Assembly: GCF_002954775.1 (NCBI RefSeq)
Contig: NZ_PJME01000003.1
Span: 62,001-126,000, forward strand
Source: Streptomyces geranii
GTDB taxonomy: Bacteria; Actinomycetota; Actinomycetes; Streptomycetales; Streptomycetaceae
Length of the DNA: 64,000 nt
Direction: 5' to 3'
Position numbers and translations under genes: made by a program
Notes under the pieces: generated by a model
The model's database searches: none
What the model was told of the DNA's origin: nothing
The model's input: only the letters and a program-made list of their open reading frames with translations
In this document: positions 26,304 to 35,611 of the stretch, one piece after another
Position numbering within the stretch: position 1 is the stretch's first letter
How the letters are laid out: each line of letters opens with the position of its first letter

Positions 26304-29300
26304 ACACCGTCACCACCGTCTACGTGCCCTGCGACGTGGTCCGCGTCCACGTCCGCATGGACTACGGCGACACCCTGTCGCCCATCGAGGAACTCGCCCT
26401 GCGCGCGATCCACGCCGGTCTCGACGACGTACCGCAGCTGGTCGAACACCTACACCTCGGCAGCCGTCTCATCCGTGACCTCGTCTATGACCTGTGGCGG
26501 CAGGGCCACCTCACCGCGAACACCGTCGAGAGGACCGTCGCCGTGTCCCGGCTCGTCGCGGAGTGTCTGCGGGACGAGGATCTCAAGCGGCTGCGCGGCG
26601 CCGAGAGCGCACAGGAGACCCGCGACCTGATGATCGAGAAGCTGGCGATGCGGGTGCTGCCGGCCTCCGGCTGGTCCAAGCCGCCTAACTCCCGTTTCAC
26701 CGTGCCGCTCGAAGGGATCCGCGTCAGCCTCGCCGAGGCACCCGAGGCCCACATCCTCCAGGCGCTGCGCGAGTCACTGCGCAGGGACGAACAACGCCAC
26801 CAGGCCCTGGCCGACGGCACCCGCACATCGGCCGTCGGACCCCGCGCCAAGCAGGTCCACTCGTACCGGATACCGCCACCCGGACTGCGTACCTCCACCA
26901 GACAGCGGTGGATCGACCTCATAGTGACCTCCCACTGGGACGACGACCACGAACGGCTCACCGTCACCGTCGTCGACGAGCGCATGCCCGCGGAACTACG
27001 CGAAGGCGCCTCGCAGCGCCTCACCCAGCTCGCCGTCGAGCACCCTCGTGCCCCCGTCTTCGTGGAATTGCGACGGCAGGCTCAGACCATCCTCGCCGAG
27101 CCCCCTTCGGCACCGAAGGCCCTTGACCGGCTGGCGCGCCGCGTTGCCCAGGCACCCGGCATCCCCGCGGGGCAGCGCCGCACCTGGCACCATGAACTCG
27201 CCGACGATGCAAGACAGTTGGACGGACTGCTGCGGGCCCGCGTCGAGCGGGAGATCGAGGTGCGGATCGTCGACGGCGCGGACCAGGCTCGCACCCTGAA
27301 CGCACTCATCACGGATGCACAGCAACAGCTCGTCGTCGTCAGTCCCTGGATCCGCTATCGCGCTCTCGGCAGTCATCTCGACGCCCTCACCGCAGCCGTC
27401 CAGCGCGGCGTGACCCTCGTCCTCGTCTGGGGGCCGGGCTCCGACAGCGAGTACGAGGACACCTTCGACGAGCAGACCCGCAATGCCCTGGAGGACCTCG
27501 CCCGAGGCTCCGGCGGCCGGATCCTGCGCCGTGTTGTCCTGCCCCGCACCAGCAGTCGCACCCACGCCAAACTCGTGGTCGCTGACCACCGCACCGCCTT
27601 CGTCACCAGTCGCAACCCCTTGTCCTCCGACGGCTCCCGGGGTGAACTCGGCGTCGAACTCACCGCCCGCGACGGGACAGGCGAGACCGTCGTGCGCGAA
27701 CTCCTCGACTGGGTACGCACCGCCGTCCCTTCCTACGAGCACAGCCAGACCGTCCGCACCCGTCCCGTCTCCGGTACCCCGTCGCCCACCACGGCCGAAG
27801 TGAACGAACCGCCGTCCCCGGCGATCGGGCCACCGGAGGAGGACTCCGCCTCCGATACGGCCGTACGGCTGTGGGCAGGCGACTGGCAGGACCACGTCTC
27901 CCGCTGCCGGGACTTTCTCGGCAAACGCGTCCTGCCCTCGGTACGCCCGGTCACCGACAGCGCCCACCGCACCCTGCTGCGCACCGCCCTCACGCAGTCC
28001 CGGCATCAGCTCGTCATCGCCTCCGGAGGACTGTCCGACGAGGCCGTCGACCAGGCGTTCCTGACCGACCTGCGCGCCTGCCTGGAACGGGGCGTACGGG
28101 TGACGCTCGTCCACCCCGGACCGCCGGACGCCGGCCAGGCCAAGAACCGCTGGCAGATCGCCCGCGCCACACTCGCCGCACTGCGCGAGGAATTCCAGGA
28201 CCGGCTCACCCTGAACGGTGACGGCGCCAACCACGCCAAGGCCATCGTCTGGGACGACGAAGCCGTCGTCGGAAGCTTCAACTACCTCTCGTTCGAGGGC
28301 CGTTACGGGCGCCGACGTTTGTCGTCCGAGCTGAGCGTGCGACTGACCGGCCAGGAGGTGGCCGATGCCGTCGCCGAGGCTCTGGGCGCCACACTCGTGG
28401 CCCGGCCGGAACCGGAGGCCGAACCGCTGCTCGTCCTGCCCGGACCGGGCTTCCGCAGTGCCAGGCTGCTGCTGGAGCAGCGCCGCGACGACGGCTCGCC
28501 CGACGCCGAGGGCGTCCGGCGGGTCCTCGCCGACGCCGCCGACCCGTGGGAGGTCCTGGACGGCCTCGGCGAGGACGGCCCCACCGACCTGCTGCGGATC
28601 GCCGCCGCCCGCTGCCTCACCACACCCGGCACCGCCACCGGCCCGGGCACCGACACCGCCCGGCGGTCCCACTGGACCGAATGGCTGGTACGGGACCGCT
28701 GGCAGGACCACGATTTCGTCCAGGCCGCCATCCTGCGCCACACCCTGCCCAACCCGGACCTGCGGCCACGCCCGGGCCTGGCCCTCCTCGCCGCCGCCCG
28801 GGGCACCCCACGGCTCACGGACGCGATCGAGAACCTCGTACTGTCCGAAATGACCCCCGCGGAGGTCCCGCCGACCCTGCTCGCCGCAGTCGGCGCGGTG
28901 CTGCTCCAGGGCAGTCAGAGTGCCGCCGACGCTCTGAGCGCGTTCCTCGCCGACACCGTGGAGGGCGTCTGGCTTGAACTGGCGGAGCGCACCGGCCGGT
29001 ACTGGACCGACAGCTACGTACCCGTACCGATGGACCTGGTCCGCAGCGACCTGCGCAGCACCGGCAAGGACCGGGCGCGCGCACAGGCGTGGGAGGTGTT
29101 GGAGCGACTCCTCGACCACGCCCGCGCCTCCGCATTCGACAACACCGTCAGCAATCGCACCCACCGCGCCCTTTTCGACCGGGAGGCGGGAGAGTTCGCC
29201 GTGCTGGCCGACATCGTCGCTGAGCGTGCCCCGGGCCGGCTCACAGCCTGGCGGTCCGCACCGGCCGTGCAGGACCTGACCCGGCTCATCGAACGGGTCG

Positions 29301-29593
29301 GCGCCGAGGTCTCCCCGGGACACCCACCGATGCACGGCGATCATCTCAAGCGATATCTGAAGCGCCTGGAACCGGTCCTCGACCAGGCGGCAACCGTCGC
29401 GACCCTGTCGGACTCCGCCGGACACGAGGAAGGAGAAGGGCAGTTGGCGGCTGCGCGAGAACTCGGCGACTGGCTGGCCGCCCGATGGCGCGCCTTGTCG
29501 GAGGCGACGGCCGCGCTGACCGGACCCGAGGGACGGCTGGCGGACGCCTTCCTCACGGACCTGGAAGAACTGGCCCGCTGGAGGGCGACATGA
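26300..29593 (+). CDS. Double-HKD phospholipase D nuclease-like protein (Mokosh MkoB-like)
   Basis: 1097 residues. The N-terminal ~80 residues form a winged-helix-like segment (LSPIEELALRAI ... RDLVYDLWRQGHLT). Two PLD catalytic motifs are complete: HAKLVVAD at ~422 followed by TSRN, and HAKAIVWD at ~645 followed by GSFN. The rest (~700-1097) is helical with no recognised domain. PLD enzymes of this type are nucleases or phosphodiesterases using paired HxK motifs. The TTG start overlaps the helicase stop (TTGA) and has GAGGTGG upstream. Its stop overlaps the next gene, so three proteins are coupled, which implies action in one complex or pathway. Confidence 0.85.
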   Translation: MNTVTTVYVPCDVVRVHVRMDYGDTLSPIEELALRAIHAGLDDVPQLVEHLHLGSRLIRDLVYDLWRQGHLTANTVERTVAVSRLVAECLRDEDLKRLRGAESAQETRDLMIEKLAMRVLPASGWSKPPNSRFTVPLEGIRVSLAEAPEAHILQALRESLRRDEQRHQALADGTRTSAVGPRAKQVHSYRIPPPGLRTSTRQRWIDLIVTSHWDDDHERLTVTVVDERMPAELREGASQRLTQLAVEHPRAPVFVELRRQAQTILAEPPSAPKALDRLARRVAQAPGIPAGQRRTWHHELADDARQLDGLLRARVEREIEVRIVDGADQARTLNALITDAQQQLVVVSPWIRYRALGSHLDALTAAVQRGVTLVLVWGPGSDSEYEDTFDEQTRNALEDLARGSGGRILRRVVLPRTSSRTHAKLVVADHRTAFVTSRNPLSSDGSRGELGVELTARDGTGETVVRELLDWVRTAVPSYEHSQTVRTRPVSGTPSPTTAEVNEPPSPAIGPPEEDSASDTAVRLWAGDWQDHVSRCRDFLGKRVLPSVRPVTDSAHRTLLRTALTQSRHQLVIASGGLSDEAVDQAFLTDLRACLERGVRVTLVHPGPPDAGQAKNRWQIARATLAALREEFQDRLTLNGDGANHAKAIVWDDEAVVGSFNYLSFEGRYGRRRLSSELSVRLTGQEVADAVAEALGATLVARPEPEAEPLLVLPGPGFRSARLLLEQRRDDGSPDAEGVRRVLADAADPWEVLDGLGEDGPTDLLRIAAARCLTTPGTATGPGTDTARRSHWTEWLVRDRWQDHDFVQAAILRHTLPNPDLRPRPGLALLAAARGTPRLTDAIENLVLSEMTPAEVPPTLLAAVGAVLLQGSQSAADALSAFLADTVEGVWLELAERTGRYWTDSYVPVPMDLVRSDLRSTGKDRARAQAWEVLERLLDHARASAFDNTVSNRTHRALFDREAGEFAVLADIVAERAPGRLTAWRSAPAVQDLTRLIERVGAEVSPGHPPMHGDHLKRYLKRLEPVLDQAATVATLSDSAGHEEGEGQLAAARELGDWLAARWRALSEATAALTGPEGRLADAFLTDLEELARWRAT

Positions 29594-32067
29594 CCGAGAC
29601 ACTGCTGTCAGTCCTCGCGGAGTGGCCTGGACGCTGGCGCCACCCCGGTCTCGCCGATGCTCTCTCCGGCGGACGGAGCGGCACCCTCGACCAGGCCGCC
29701 GCGCACGTGCTGGCGGGTCTCGCCGACCCGCTGACCACGACCGAGAGTGTCGAAAGGCTCCTGAGGCAGGGGCACTTCGAGCTGGTGGACGAGTTCCTCG
29801 CCGAGTGCGCGGCCGACGGGCCGACGCTCCACGACACCGACCCGGTGGACGCCGCCTGGATCAGGGACGTGCTGGCCGCGGCCCGGCTCGACGCCCTCGC
29901 CAAGGCCGAACGCGACCTCGCTCTCCTCGGCGAGCGGGCGATCCGCGCCGGACTCGACCCGGCCTCCACGCCCGACGGCTTCTTTGACGCGGTGAACCTG
30001 CGCACCTCCCGGGCGAGCGAACTGCTCGACGGGGAACGGGAGACGAGGATCCTCCCGGCGGAGCGGAGTGTGCGTGAGCGGCTCGAACGGCGGCTGGCCG
30101 AACTTCCCGACGACCGGGTCGACCGCAAGGCTGTGGAGGACTGCCTGAGCGCGGGCGAGTTCCCCGCGGCCCGGCTTCTGCTGGAGTCCACGCACTCCGA
30201 GCAGGAGAACGGCGGCCCGGCAGCGGTGCCGCGCCCGCCCCTGTGGGATCCCGCGCTCGGTAGTCGGCTGGACGAGATCCTTCCGCATTACCTGGAGGGA
30301 GCGTTTGCGGACCACCGGTTGCGACGCTTCACCGACGTCGGTGAAACGGGTCGCGAAGCCGTCCTGGCGCTGAACGACCTCGTTGCCCGACCAGAGCCGG
30401 CGACCGCCGGGGCGTTCGCGCGCGCCCTCGGCCACCTGCTCGGTGAGGATGTACGGTTCCCCGTCGTCGAAGAGGCCGGAGGGTTCCGTACGGCGTTCGT
30501 CGGGCTGAACGACGCCCGGCTGCCCCGCACCTCCCTCCACCGGGACACCGGCGCCGTCCTGTGGATCGCCGACGAACACACCCCGCCCCCGGACGACCTG
30601 CTCCGGCCCCTCGTCTGGTTCCGCACCACCGGTACGCAGCGCGAGCCAACCGGACGCCCCGACGGCGTCGCCGTCCTCACCGCGACGGACCTGCTGCGCC
30701 TGTTCGCCCAGCCCGCGCCCGGCACGCCCGCGGGCCCGGCCACCCGCCGCGTGAACTTGCTGCGGGTGCTCGTCCCCCAGCTCGGCATCGAGGGGATCTC
30801 CGATCCCGACACGGGCGTCGCGCTCGGCCGGGGCGTGCCCCCGCGCGAGGGACTCGCCTGGCTGTTGGACCTGCTCGCCGTGTCGGCGGAGGCCGTAGTC
30901 ATGGACACCCTGCACTACGAGACCGGAGCCCACCCGGTGATCCTGCCCCGGTTCCTGGGCGACCTGCTCTCCAGGCTGCCATCCTCGCGCACCCTGACCC
31001 TCGGTGCGCTGGCCGCCGTCCGCAACCCTCGCACTCGCGACGACCTGCGCGCCGTACTGACTGCGCCGCTGCGTCTGAACGAGGGTGCCGTCCTCGGTAT
31101 GGCGTACGCGCTGCACCAGCACGTACCGTTCCGGGCCGCCGACCTGGCGGCGGACATGACGTTCTTCGACGTGCCCGTGGAGTTCGACACGGAGACGGTG
31201 CGCCTGCTCGATGTGGAGGCCGCCCTCTCGCAACTCACCTCACACGGACTGCTCACCGCCCAAGGTGACACCTGGGTGACGCTCCGCTCGGGTCTGGGAC
31301 GGCTGCTCGCCGAGGAGGCCGAGCAATTGGCGGGAAGTTCCCTGCGGGCGTTGCTGGAGCGTGTGGAACAGGCCGACGCGCACGCCCGGGTCGCGCTCAC
31401 CGACCAGGCGATAACAGCGATCGGACACCGCAACGACAACCGGGTGGCCAGCATCCTGGACGATCTCTCCCGGCTGGAGGGTTCTCTGCCGCCCGAGGCC
31501 CGTGGCGTCCTGGACCGGCTCCGGGACCGGGCGAGCCAGTTCCGGGGTGAGCACTACCAGGACGCGGTGGCCGGTTTCCTGCGGCCAGCAGAACGCGCGG
31601 ACCTGGTGCAGGCGGTTCAGGAGGTGACGACGGCCGTCCAGCACGAGTACGGCGTGCAGATCGACGTGTGGACGTCGGCGCCGGAACCCCTGCACGTCCA
31701 CGCGGTGAAGGCGTACGTCAAGATCGCGGTGGAGAACTTGCTGATGAACGCGGCGCAGGCGCTGGGCACGGTGGACGACGACGAGGAGCGGCGGATCGTC
31801 GTGCGGCTGAGGACCGCCGACCGGGGACCCGAGGGAGGGGAGGCCGCCCTGTGGTGCAACGTCGAAGTGGAGGACAGCGGGCCCGGCCTGACCGAGGAGG
31901 AGCGTGCGGCGCTGCGCGTGGGCCGCACCTTTTCCCGCAACGGCAGCGGGGGATCGGGGCTGGCACTGGCGCGCAAGCTGGTGCGGGAATGCCGGGGCAC
32001 CATCGAGATCCTGGAACGTTCACCCCTGGGTGGCGCCCATCTCAAGGTGTGGCTGCCGCGCGTCTGA
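29590..32067 (+). CDS. GHKL-ATPase (histidine-kinase-like) protein of the defence operon
   Basis: 825 residues. The first ~600 are helical and not recognised; they contain no transmembrane segment, so the protein is cytosolic. Residues ~690-825 form a Bergerat-fold ATPase: N box VENLLMNAAQA, G1 VEDSGPGL, G2 GSGGSGLALARKL. Upstream, AIGHRNDNRVASILDDL (~600-616) has a His in a helix of the kind used as a DHp phospho-acceptor, but the match to a standard H box is poor. Coupled to the PLD gene (ATGA overlap, GGAGGG ribosome site). It converges on a SARP-receiver gene 12 bp away, so it may be a cytosolic kinase for that regulator. Confidence 0.75.
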   Translation: MTETLLSVLAEWPGRWRHPGLADALSGGRSGTLDQAAAHVLAGLADPLTTTESVERLLRQGHFELVDEFLAECAADGPTLHDTDPVDAAWIRDVLAAARLDALAKAERDLALLGERAIRAGLDPASTPDGFFDAVNLRTSRASELLDGERETRILPAERSVRERLERRLAELPDDRVDRKAVEDCLSAGEFPAARLLLESTHSEQENGGPAAVPRPPLWDPALGSRLDEILPHYLEGAFADHRLRRFTDVGETGREAVLALNDLVARPEPATAGAFARALGHLLGEDVRFPVVEEAGGFRTAFVGLNDARLPRTSLHRDTGAVLWIADEHTPPPDDLLRPLVWFRTTGTQREPTGRPDGVAVLTATDLLRLFAQPAPGTPAGPATRRVNLLRVLVPQLGIEGISDPDTGVALGRGVPPREGLAWLLDLLAVSAEAVVMDTLHYETGAHPVILPRFLGDLLSRLPSSRTLTLGALAAVRNPRTRDDLRAVLTAPLRLNEGAVLGMAYALHQHVPFRAADLAADMTFFDVPVEFDTETVRLLDVEAALSQLTSHGLLTAQGDTWVTLRSGLGRLLAEEAEQLAGSSLRALLERVEQADAHARVALTDQAITAIGHRNDNRVASILDDLSRLEGSLPPEARGVLDRLRDRASQFRGEHYQDAVAGFLRPAERADLVQAVQEVTTAVQHEYGVQIDVWTSAPEPLHVHAVKAYVKIAVENLLMNAAQALGTVDDDEERRIVVRLRTADRGPEGGEAALWCNVEVEDSGPGLTEEERAALRVGRTFSRNGSGGSGLALARKLVRECRGTIEILERSPLGGAHLKVWLPRV

Positions 32068-32079
32068 CGGTTCGGCGCG

Positions 32080-33288
32080 TCACGCGGGCCAGGTGTCACG
32101 GAAGTCCCGGACCGCGCGGCGGGCCTCGGGCAGGGTGCCGATCTCCATCTGGCGTGCGGCCACGCCTGCCTCCCCCTCGCACTGCCTGAGCCGCGTGTGG
32201 TTGTGCTCGGGGGAGGGGTAGCTCAGCCGCTTGCGGGCGTGAAACAGCGCGGTCTCCAGCGTGGCGCCCAGCCGGGCCCGTACGTGTACGTCCTCGTCGG
32301 AGGTGAGCTGCGTGGCGGCCTCACGGAGGGCCCGGGCGTTGAAGGTCCCGTAACCCTTGTAGACGATCTGCAGCAACCGGTACCGCTTCTGCTGGATGGT
32401 GCTCTCCTGGCGGAGGTTCCCCGCCGGCGGGGCCATCGTCATCACGGAGGCCGGGATCTCGGTGTTGAGGCGCAGCCAGTCGGCGATTTGGTAGCCGTCG
32501 TGATCGCGGAAGGAGTCCGTGAGATGCAGGTCGATGAGTGCGCCGTGCACGGACAGTATGTCGTCCCTACGGTCCCTGAGCTGCCGCTCCCAGTCCGCGA
32601 GGTCCGTGACCCGTACGCACTCGTAGGCATCGAGGATGTCGACGATCTGGTCCATGTTCTGGTCCTCAACGACGAGGAGACGTTTGCGATCCAGCCGGGC
32701 CAGATCGGCCCGCAGCAGAGCGCTCGCCCGGTCGTCGGGAAACAGGTCCAGGAACTCGCCCAGTTCGGGCAGGGATTCCCAGTCCGCTGCCCGCACATGC
32801 TTCAGCAGGGTACTCCGTCCCTTGATGTGCCGGTTCCACAACAGGCGGTCCACCTGGGGGTGATGCAGCAGCGGATCGCCTGTCCAGTGGGCCATGAGCG
32901 CCGCCAGCCGGCTCACGTCAGGCGTGGCCGCCAGGTCCCGCAGATCGCGCAGGAAGTCCTCCGCGTCGACCCGCACCCGCTCGAAGTCCAGCACGTACGG
33001 GTCGGTCGCGGAACGGCCCCGCTCCGGGATCGGCAGCCCGAGCCTGCGCAACTCGGTGACGTGCTGTTCAAGGGCGTTGGCCGATCTGATGCCCCGTCGG
33101 CGGCCGTCCGTACTGAGCACCGACTGCAGCAGCCGGTCGGGGCCCAGCCCCCGCTGGCCCGCTGTCGCGAGACAGACGAGAACGGCGCATCTCAGGCCCC
33201 TGGGCGGCGGATCGAGCAGCACCCCGTCTCGCCACACCGTCAGCGGACCCAGTACCTGGATTCTCCAGATCTCCCCCGAAAGACCCAT
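32080..33288 (-). CDS. SARP-type winged-helix regulator fused to a receiver domain
   Basis: 402 residues. The N-terminal OmpR/SARP winged helix (~8-105, IQVLGPLTVWRDG ... YVLDFERVRVDAEDF) is followed by a helical BTAD-like part, then a receiver domain ~203-310: VVEDQ with Asp209, phospho-acceptor candidate Asp253 (ALIDLHLTD), and MTMAPP where the Thr/Ser loop should be. The conserved receiver Lys is not evident, so phosphorylation may be atypical. A SARP with a C-terminal receiver is an unusual domain order. Convergent with the GHKL-ATPase gene and divergent from the TIR-S1 gene, it is well placed to control the island. Confidence 0.75.
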   Translation of the reverse strand: MGLSGEIWRIQVLGPLTVWRDGVLLDPPPRGLRCAVLVCLATAGQRGLGPDRLLQSVLSTDGRRRGIRSANALEQHVTELRRLGLPIPERGRSATDPYVLDFERVRVDAEDFLRDLRDLAATPDVSRLAALMAHWTGDPLLHHPQVDRLLWNRHIKGRSTLLKHVRAADWESLPELGEFLDLFPDDRASALLRADLARLDRKRLLVVEDQNMDQIVDILDAYECVRVTDLADWERQLRDRRDDILSVHGALIDLHLTDSFRDHDGYQIADWLRLNTEIPASVMTMAPPAGNLRQESTIQQKRYRLLQIVYKGYGTFNARALREAATQLTSDEDVHVRARLGATLETALFHARKRLSYPSPEHNHTRLRQCEGEAGVAARQMEIGTLPEARRAVRDFRDTWPA

Positions 33289-33472
33289 GAACCTACCGTA
33301 GCCGCCGACGGCCTGACGCTGAGTGTTTTCGCCGCAACCTTCCTGGGGGCCCCAGAAAACTCAGCGGGCCGACCACGCCGATCCGCCTTCTGATCGGACA
33401 CCTTGGTGCCAAGGGTTCCGGCGCACCATGACGCTGTGGACCGAAGACCGATCAGAACCCGAGGTGTTCACC

Positions 33473-34741
33473 ATGCACGAGGTACGACTCACCCGTGACG
33501 AGCAGCCCATCGAAGGCAACGTGATGGTCGTCGCCCCCTTCGGCAAGAAGGCTCTGCCGGACGGCACCACCTTCGACTTCGACTGGCTGTACACCGACGT
33601 CATCAGCCCCACCGTGATCGAGGCCGGGATGACCCCGGTCCGAGGCGACTCGGTGTACGGCCCGGCATCCGTCCTGAACGTCGTCTGGCGGGCCATCCAG
33701 CAGGCGGAACTGGTCGTCGTCGACTTCTCCTGCCGCGCCCCGAACGTGGCTATGGAGTACATGGCGGCCAAGCTCATCGGCAAGCGCATGATTTACCTCG
33801 CCCAGTCCCCGGACGACATCCCGAGCGACGTCCGCGGACTGCGCTACATCCCGTACAGCGCCCTGTACGCCGACATGTCCCACATGTGCGGTGAACTGCG
33901 ATTGCAGTTGGAGGCGGTACGGCAGGAGCCCGTGCAGGAGATGGCCCTCATCCCCATGGCGACCAAGGGCACCGTCCCGGCCCGTGCGCGGGTGGTCTCC
34001 GTCAGCCGTGAGTTCGCGGTGGTCCGAGCCGACGACGGCACCCACGGCGTCCTCGGCCAGGAGGACGCCGACTGGTCGCGGATCGTCGCCGACATGACCC
34101 GCCTGTACGCGGTCGGTGACGTCCTCGACGGCGCTTTCGAGCTCCAGCCCACCGGCGGTGCAAAGTACACGCTCATCGCGGGTCGTCCCAACCCGTGGCA
34201 GGCCCTCGCCGCGAGCCACCCCGCCGGGCACCGCTTCACGGCCGACGTGCACAGCGTGCGCGACGCCGGTGTCTTCGTCCGCGTCACAGGCGACATCAAT
34301 GGCCTGGTGCCCCGCAGCACCCTCCCCGAGGGAGTCGAGGTCCGCCCGAGGAGCGAGGTGGACGTCAGTGTCGTCGACGTCGACGTGCGTCGGCGGCGCG
34401 TCACCCTGAAGCTGCACGAGCTGCTCCCGGCGCCCACCCCGATCCGGCAGAACGCCTACCCGTCCGTGCTCCGGGCCGGGGACCGTCTTGAGGGCCGGGT
34501 GCACAAGGCGCTGCCCGAGGACGAGGGCGGCTACATCCTGCTCAAGGTCGAGGGCCGCAGCCGGCCCGTGCTACTGCACTGCTCGGCGATGAGCGAGGAA
34601 CTCCGCCACGACCTCAACGCGGGCGAGGTCGAGCGGGACGAGATCATCGACGTGGAGGTCGTCTCGGTCGACTCGTCCCGGGACAAGGTCCTGGTGCGGG
34701 ACCTGCCGGAGGAGGTAGAGGACGTCGGGACCGCGGCCTGA
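33473..34741 (+). CDS. TIR/deoxyribosyltransferase-like domain fused to three S1 RNA-binding domains
   Basis: 422 residues. Residues ~15-130 resemble nucleoside 2-deoxyribosyltransferase/TIR-like domains common in bacterial conflict systems: VMVVAPFG, a central QQAELVVVDFS with Asp84, and NVAMEYMAAKLIGK with Glu95 at the position of the catalytic Glu in that fold. Three S1-type OB folds follow (~167-225, ~258-320, ~338-415). The design suggests RNA recognition coupled to nucleotide (NAD+-like) cleavage, but neither activity is shown. ATG 33473 has GAGGTG upstream; an ATG at 33428 is the alternative. A long stem-loop follows at 34759. Confidence 0.7.
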   Translation: MHEVRLTRDEQPIEGNVMVVAPFGKKALPDGTTFDFDWLYTDVISPTVIEAGMTPVRGDSVYGPASVLNVVWRAIQQAELVVVDFSCRAPNVAMEYMAAKLIGKRMIYLAQSPDDIPSDVRGLRYIPYSALYADMSHMCGELRLQLEAVRQEPVQEMALIPMATKGTVPARARVVSVSREFAVVRADDGTHGVLGQEDADWSRIVADMTRLYAVGDVLDGAFELQPTGGAKYTLIAGRPNPWQALAASHPAGHRFTADVHSVRDAGVFVRVTGDINGLVPRSTLPEGVEVRPRSEVDVSVVDVDVRRRRVTLKLHELLPAPTPIRQNAYPSVLRAGDRLEGRVHKALPEDEGGYILLKVEGRSRPVLLHCSAMSEELRHDLNAGEVERDEIIDVEVVSVDSSRDKVLVRDLPEEVEDVGTAA

Positions 34742-34758
34742 CCGCCCGAATCTGCGAA

Positions 34759-34807
34759 CCGCCGTCGCCGTGTCCCCGCGCCTGTCCCGGGGGCGCGACG
34801 ACGGCGG
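34759..34807 (+). terminator. Stem-loop after TIR-S1 gene
   Basis: CCGCCGTCG (34759-34767) pairs with CGACGGCGG (34799-34807), and the interior can form a further GC-rich stem. It lies 18 bp after the stop codon. Confidence 0.6.
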
Positions 34808-34933
34808 ACGTCGTTCATCAAGGAACTGCCCTTGGACCGCCTGACGTGAGACGGCAGACACAGCGGCAGTGCGAGGGGAATGACATCGGCCCTTGCTCTG
34901 ATCGCTTTCAGATGCGATCTCATCCGGACGTGA

Positions 34934-35611
34934 TCAGTCGATGTCCGGATCATCGGCCTCTTCGAGGAGGCGGGCGGCAAGGTCGTCGGCCCACTCCACG
35001 GCCCAGGTGCGAAGAGCCGTAATGGTGGCTTCGTCGAGGCCGTAGGCGGCGAAGGCTTCGTCGTCGGTCCACTCGGCGCCTGTGAGGTTCGACTGCAGAT
35101 CCTCGCGCTCGAAGCGTCCACGGGCGTGGCGGCGGCCGAACTCCTCAAGCTCGGCACTGGTCCAGCGGCGGGAGGCTGCGAACACGTCGATCAGATCGCG
35201 GGGCGCTCCGCGGTCGGCCAGGGCGCGGACCTTGGTCCCGATCACGTCCTCCTCCGCGAGCACGGGCCCGTACGGGCTCTGGGTGACCGGCCGCCAGAAG
35301 ATCTCCTTGAGGATGTCGACTTCGCAGTCCTGTCCAGTGGCCGGGTCGGACACGGTGAAGCGGGCGGACAGCGGGGCAGTCTCCAGTGCCTGTACCTGCC
35401 AGCCCCGAGCTTCCAGACCGCTACGGAGCGTCGCCGCGATGTCGGCCATCGGTGCCGGGTTCTCGGTGGCGACGTCGAGGTCCTGGCTGGGGCGGTTCAC
35501 GAGGCGATGCGCCCGCACGGCGTATCCGCCGGTGAGGACCAGTGGATACGGGGCGCCGAGGGCGATCACATCCGCCAGGAGCCGTGCGTGCAGCTCCGGC
35601 ATGTCCGTCAC
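34934..35611 (-). CDS. AbiEii-type nucleotidyltransferase (toxin-like)
   Basis: 225 residues, nucleotidyltransferase of the AbiEii/AbiGii family. The active-site block LTGGYAVRAHRL ... SQDLDVAT (about residues 22-48) has the Gly-Gly and Asp-x-Asp signature, and VRALADRGAPRDLIDVF is the conserved C-terminal element. In type IV toxin-antitoxin pairs such enzymes modify tRNA and block phage growth; here that is inference. The GTG start overlaps the stop of the upstream small gene (GTGA), so they are coupled; ATG 35602 is an alternative. The partner is not an AbiEi antitoxin by sequence. Confidence 0.82.
   Translation of the reverse strand: MTDMPELHARLLADVIALGAPYPLVLTGGYAVRAHRLVNRPSQDLDVATENPAPMADIAATLRSGLEARGWQVQALETAPLSARFTVSDPATGQDCEVDILKEIFWRPVTQSPYGPVLAEEDVIGTKVRALADRGAPRDLIDVFAASRRWTSAELEEFGRRHARGRFEREDLQSNLTGAEWTDDEAFAAYGLDEATITALRTWAVEWADDLAARLLEEADDPDID

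Noticed and set aside
22605..34741. DISARM, BREX or Zorya assignment of the island
   Set aside because: No DUF1998 (DrmB), methyltransferase, PglZ or ZorAB-like genes; the kinase-helicase plus PLD pair fits Mokosh better.
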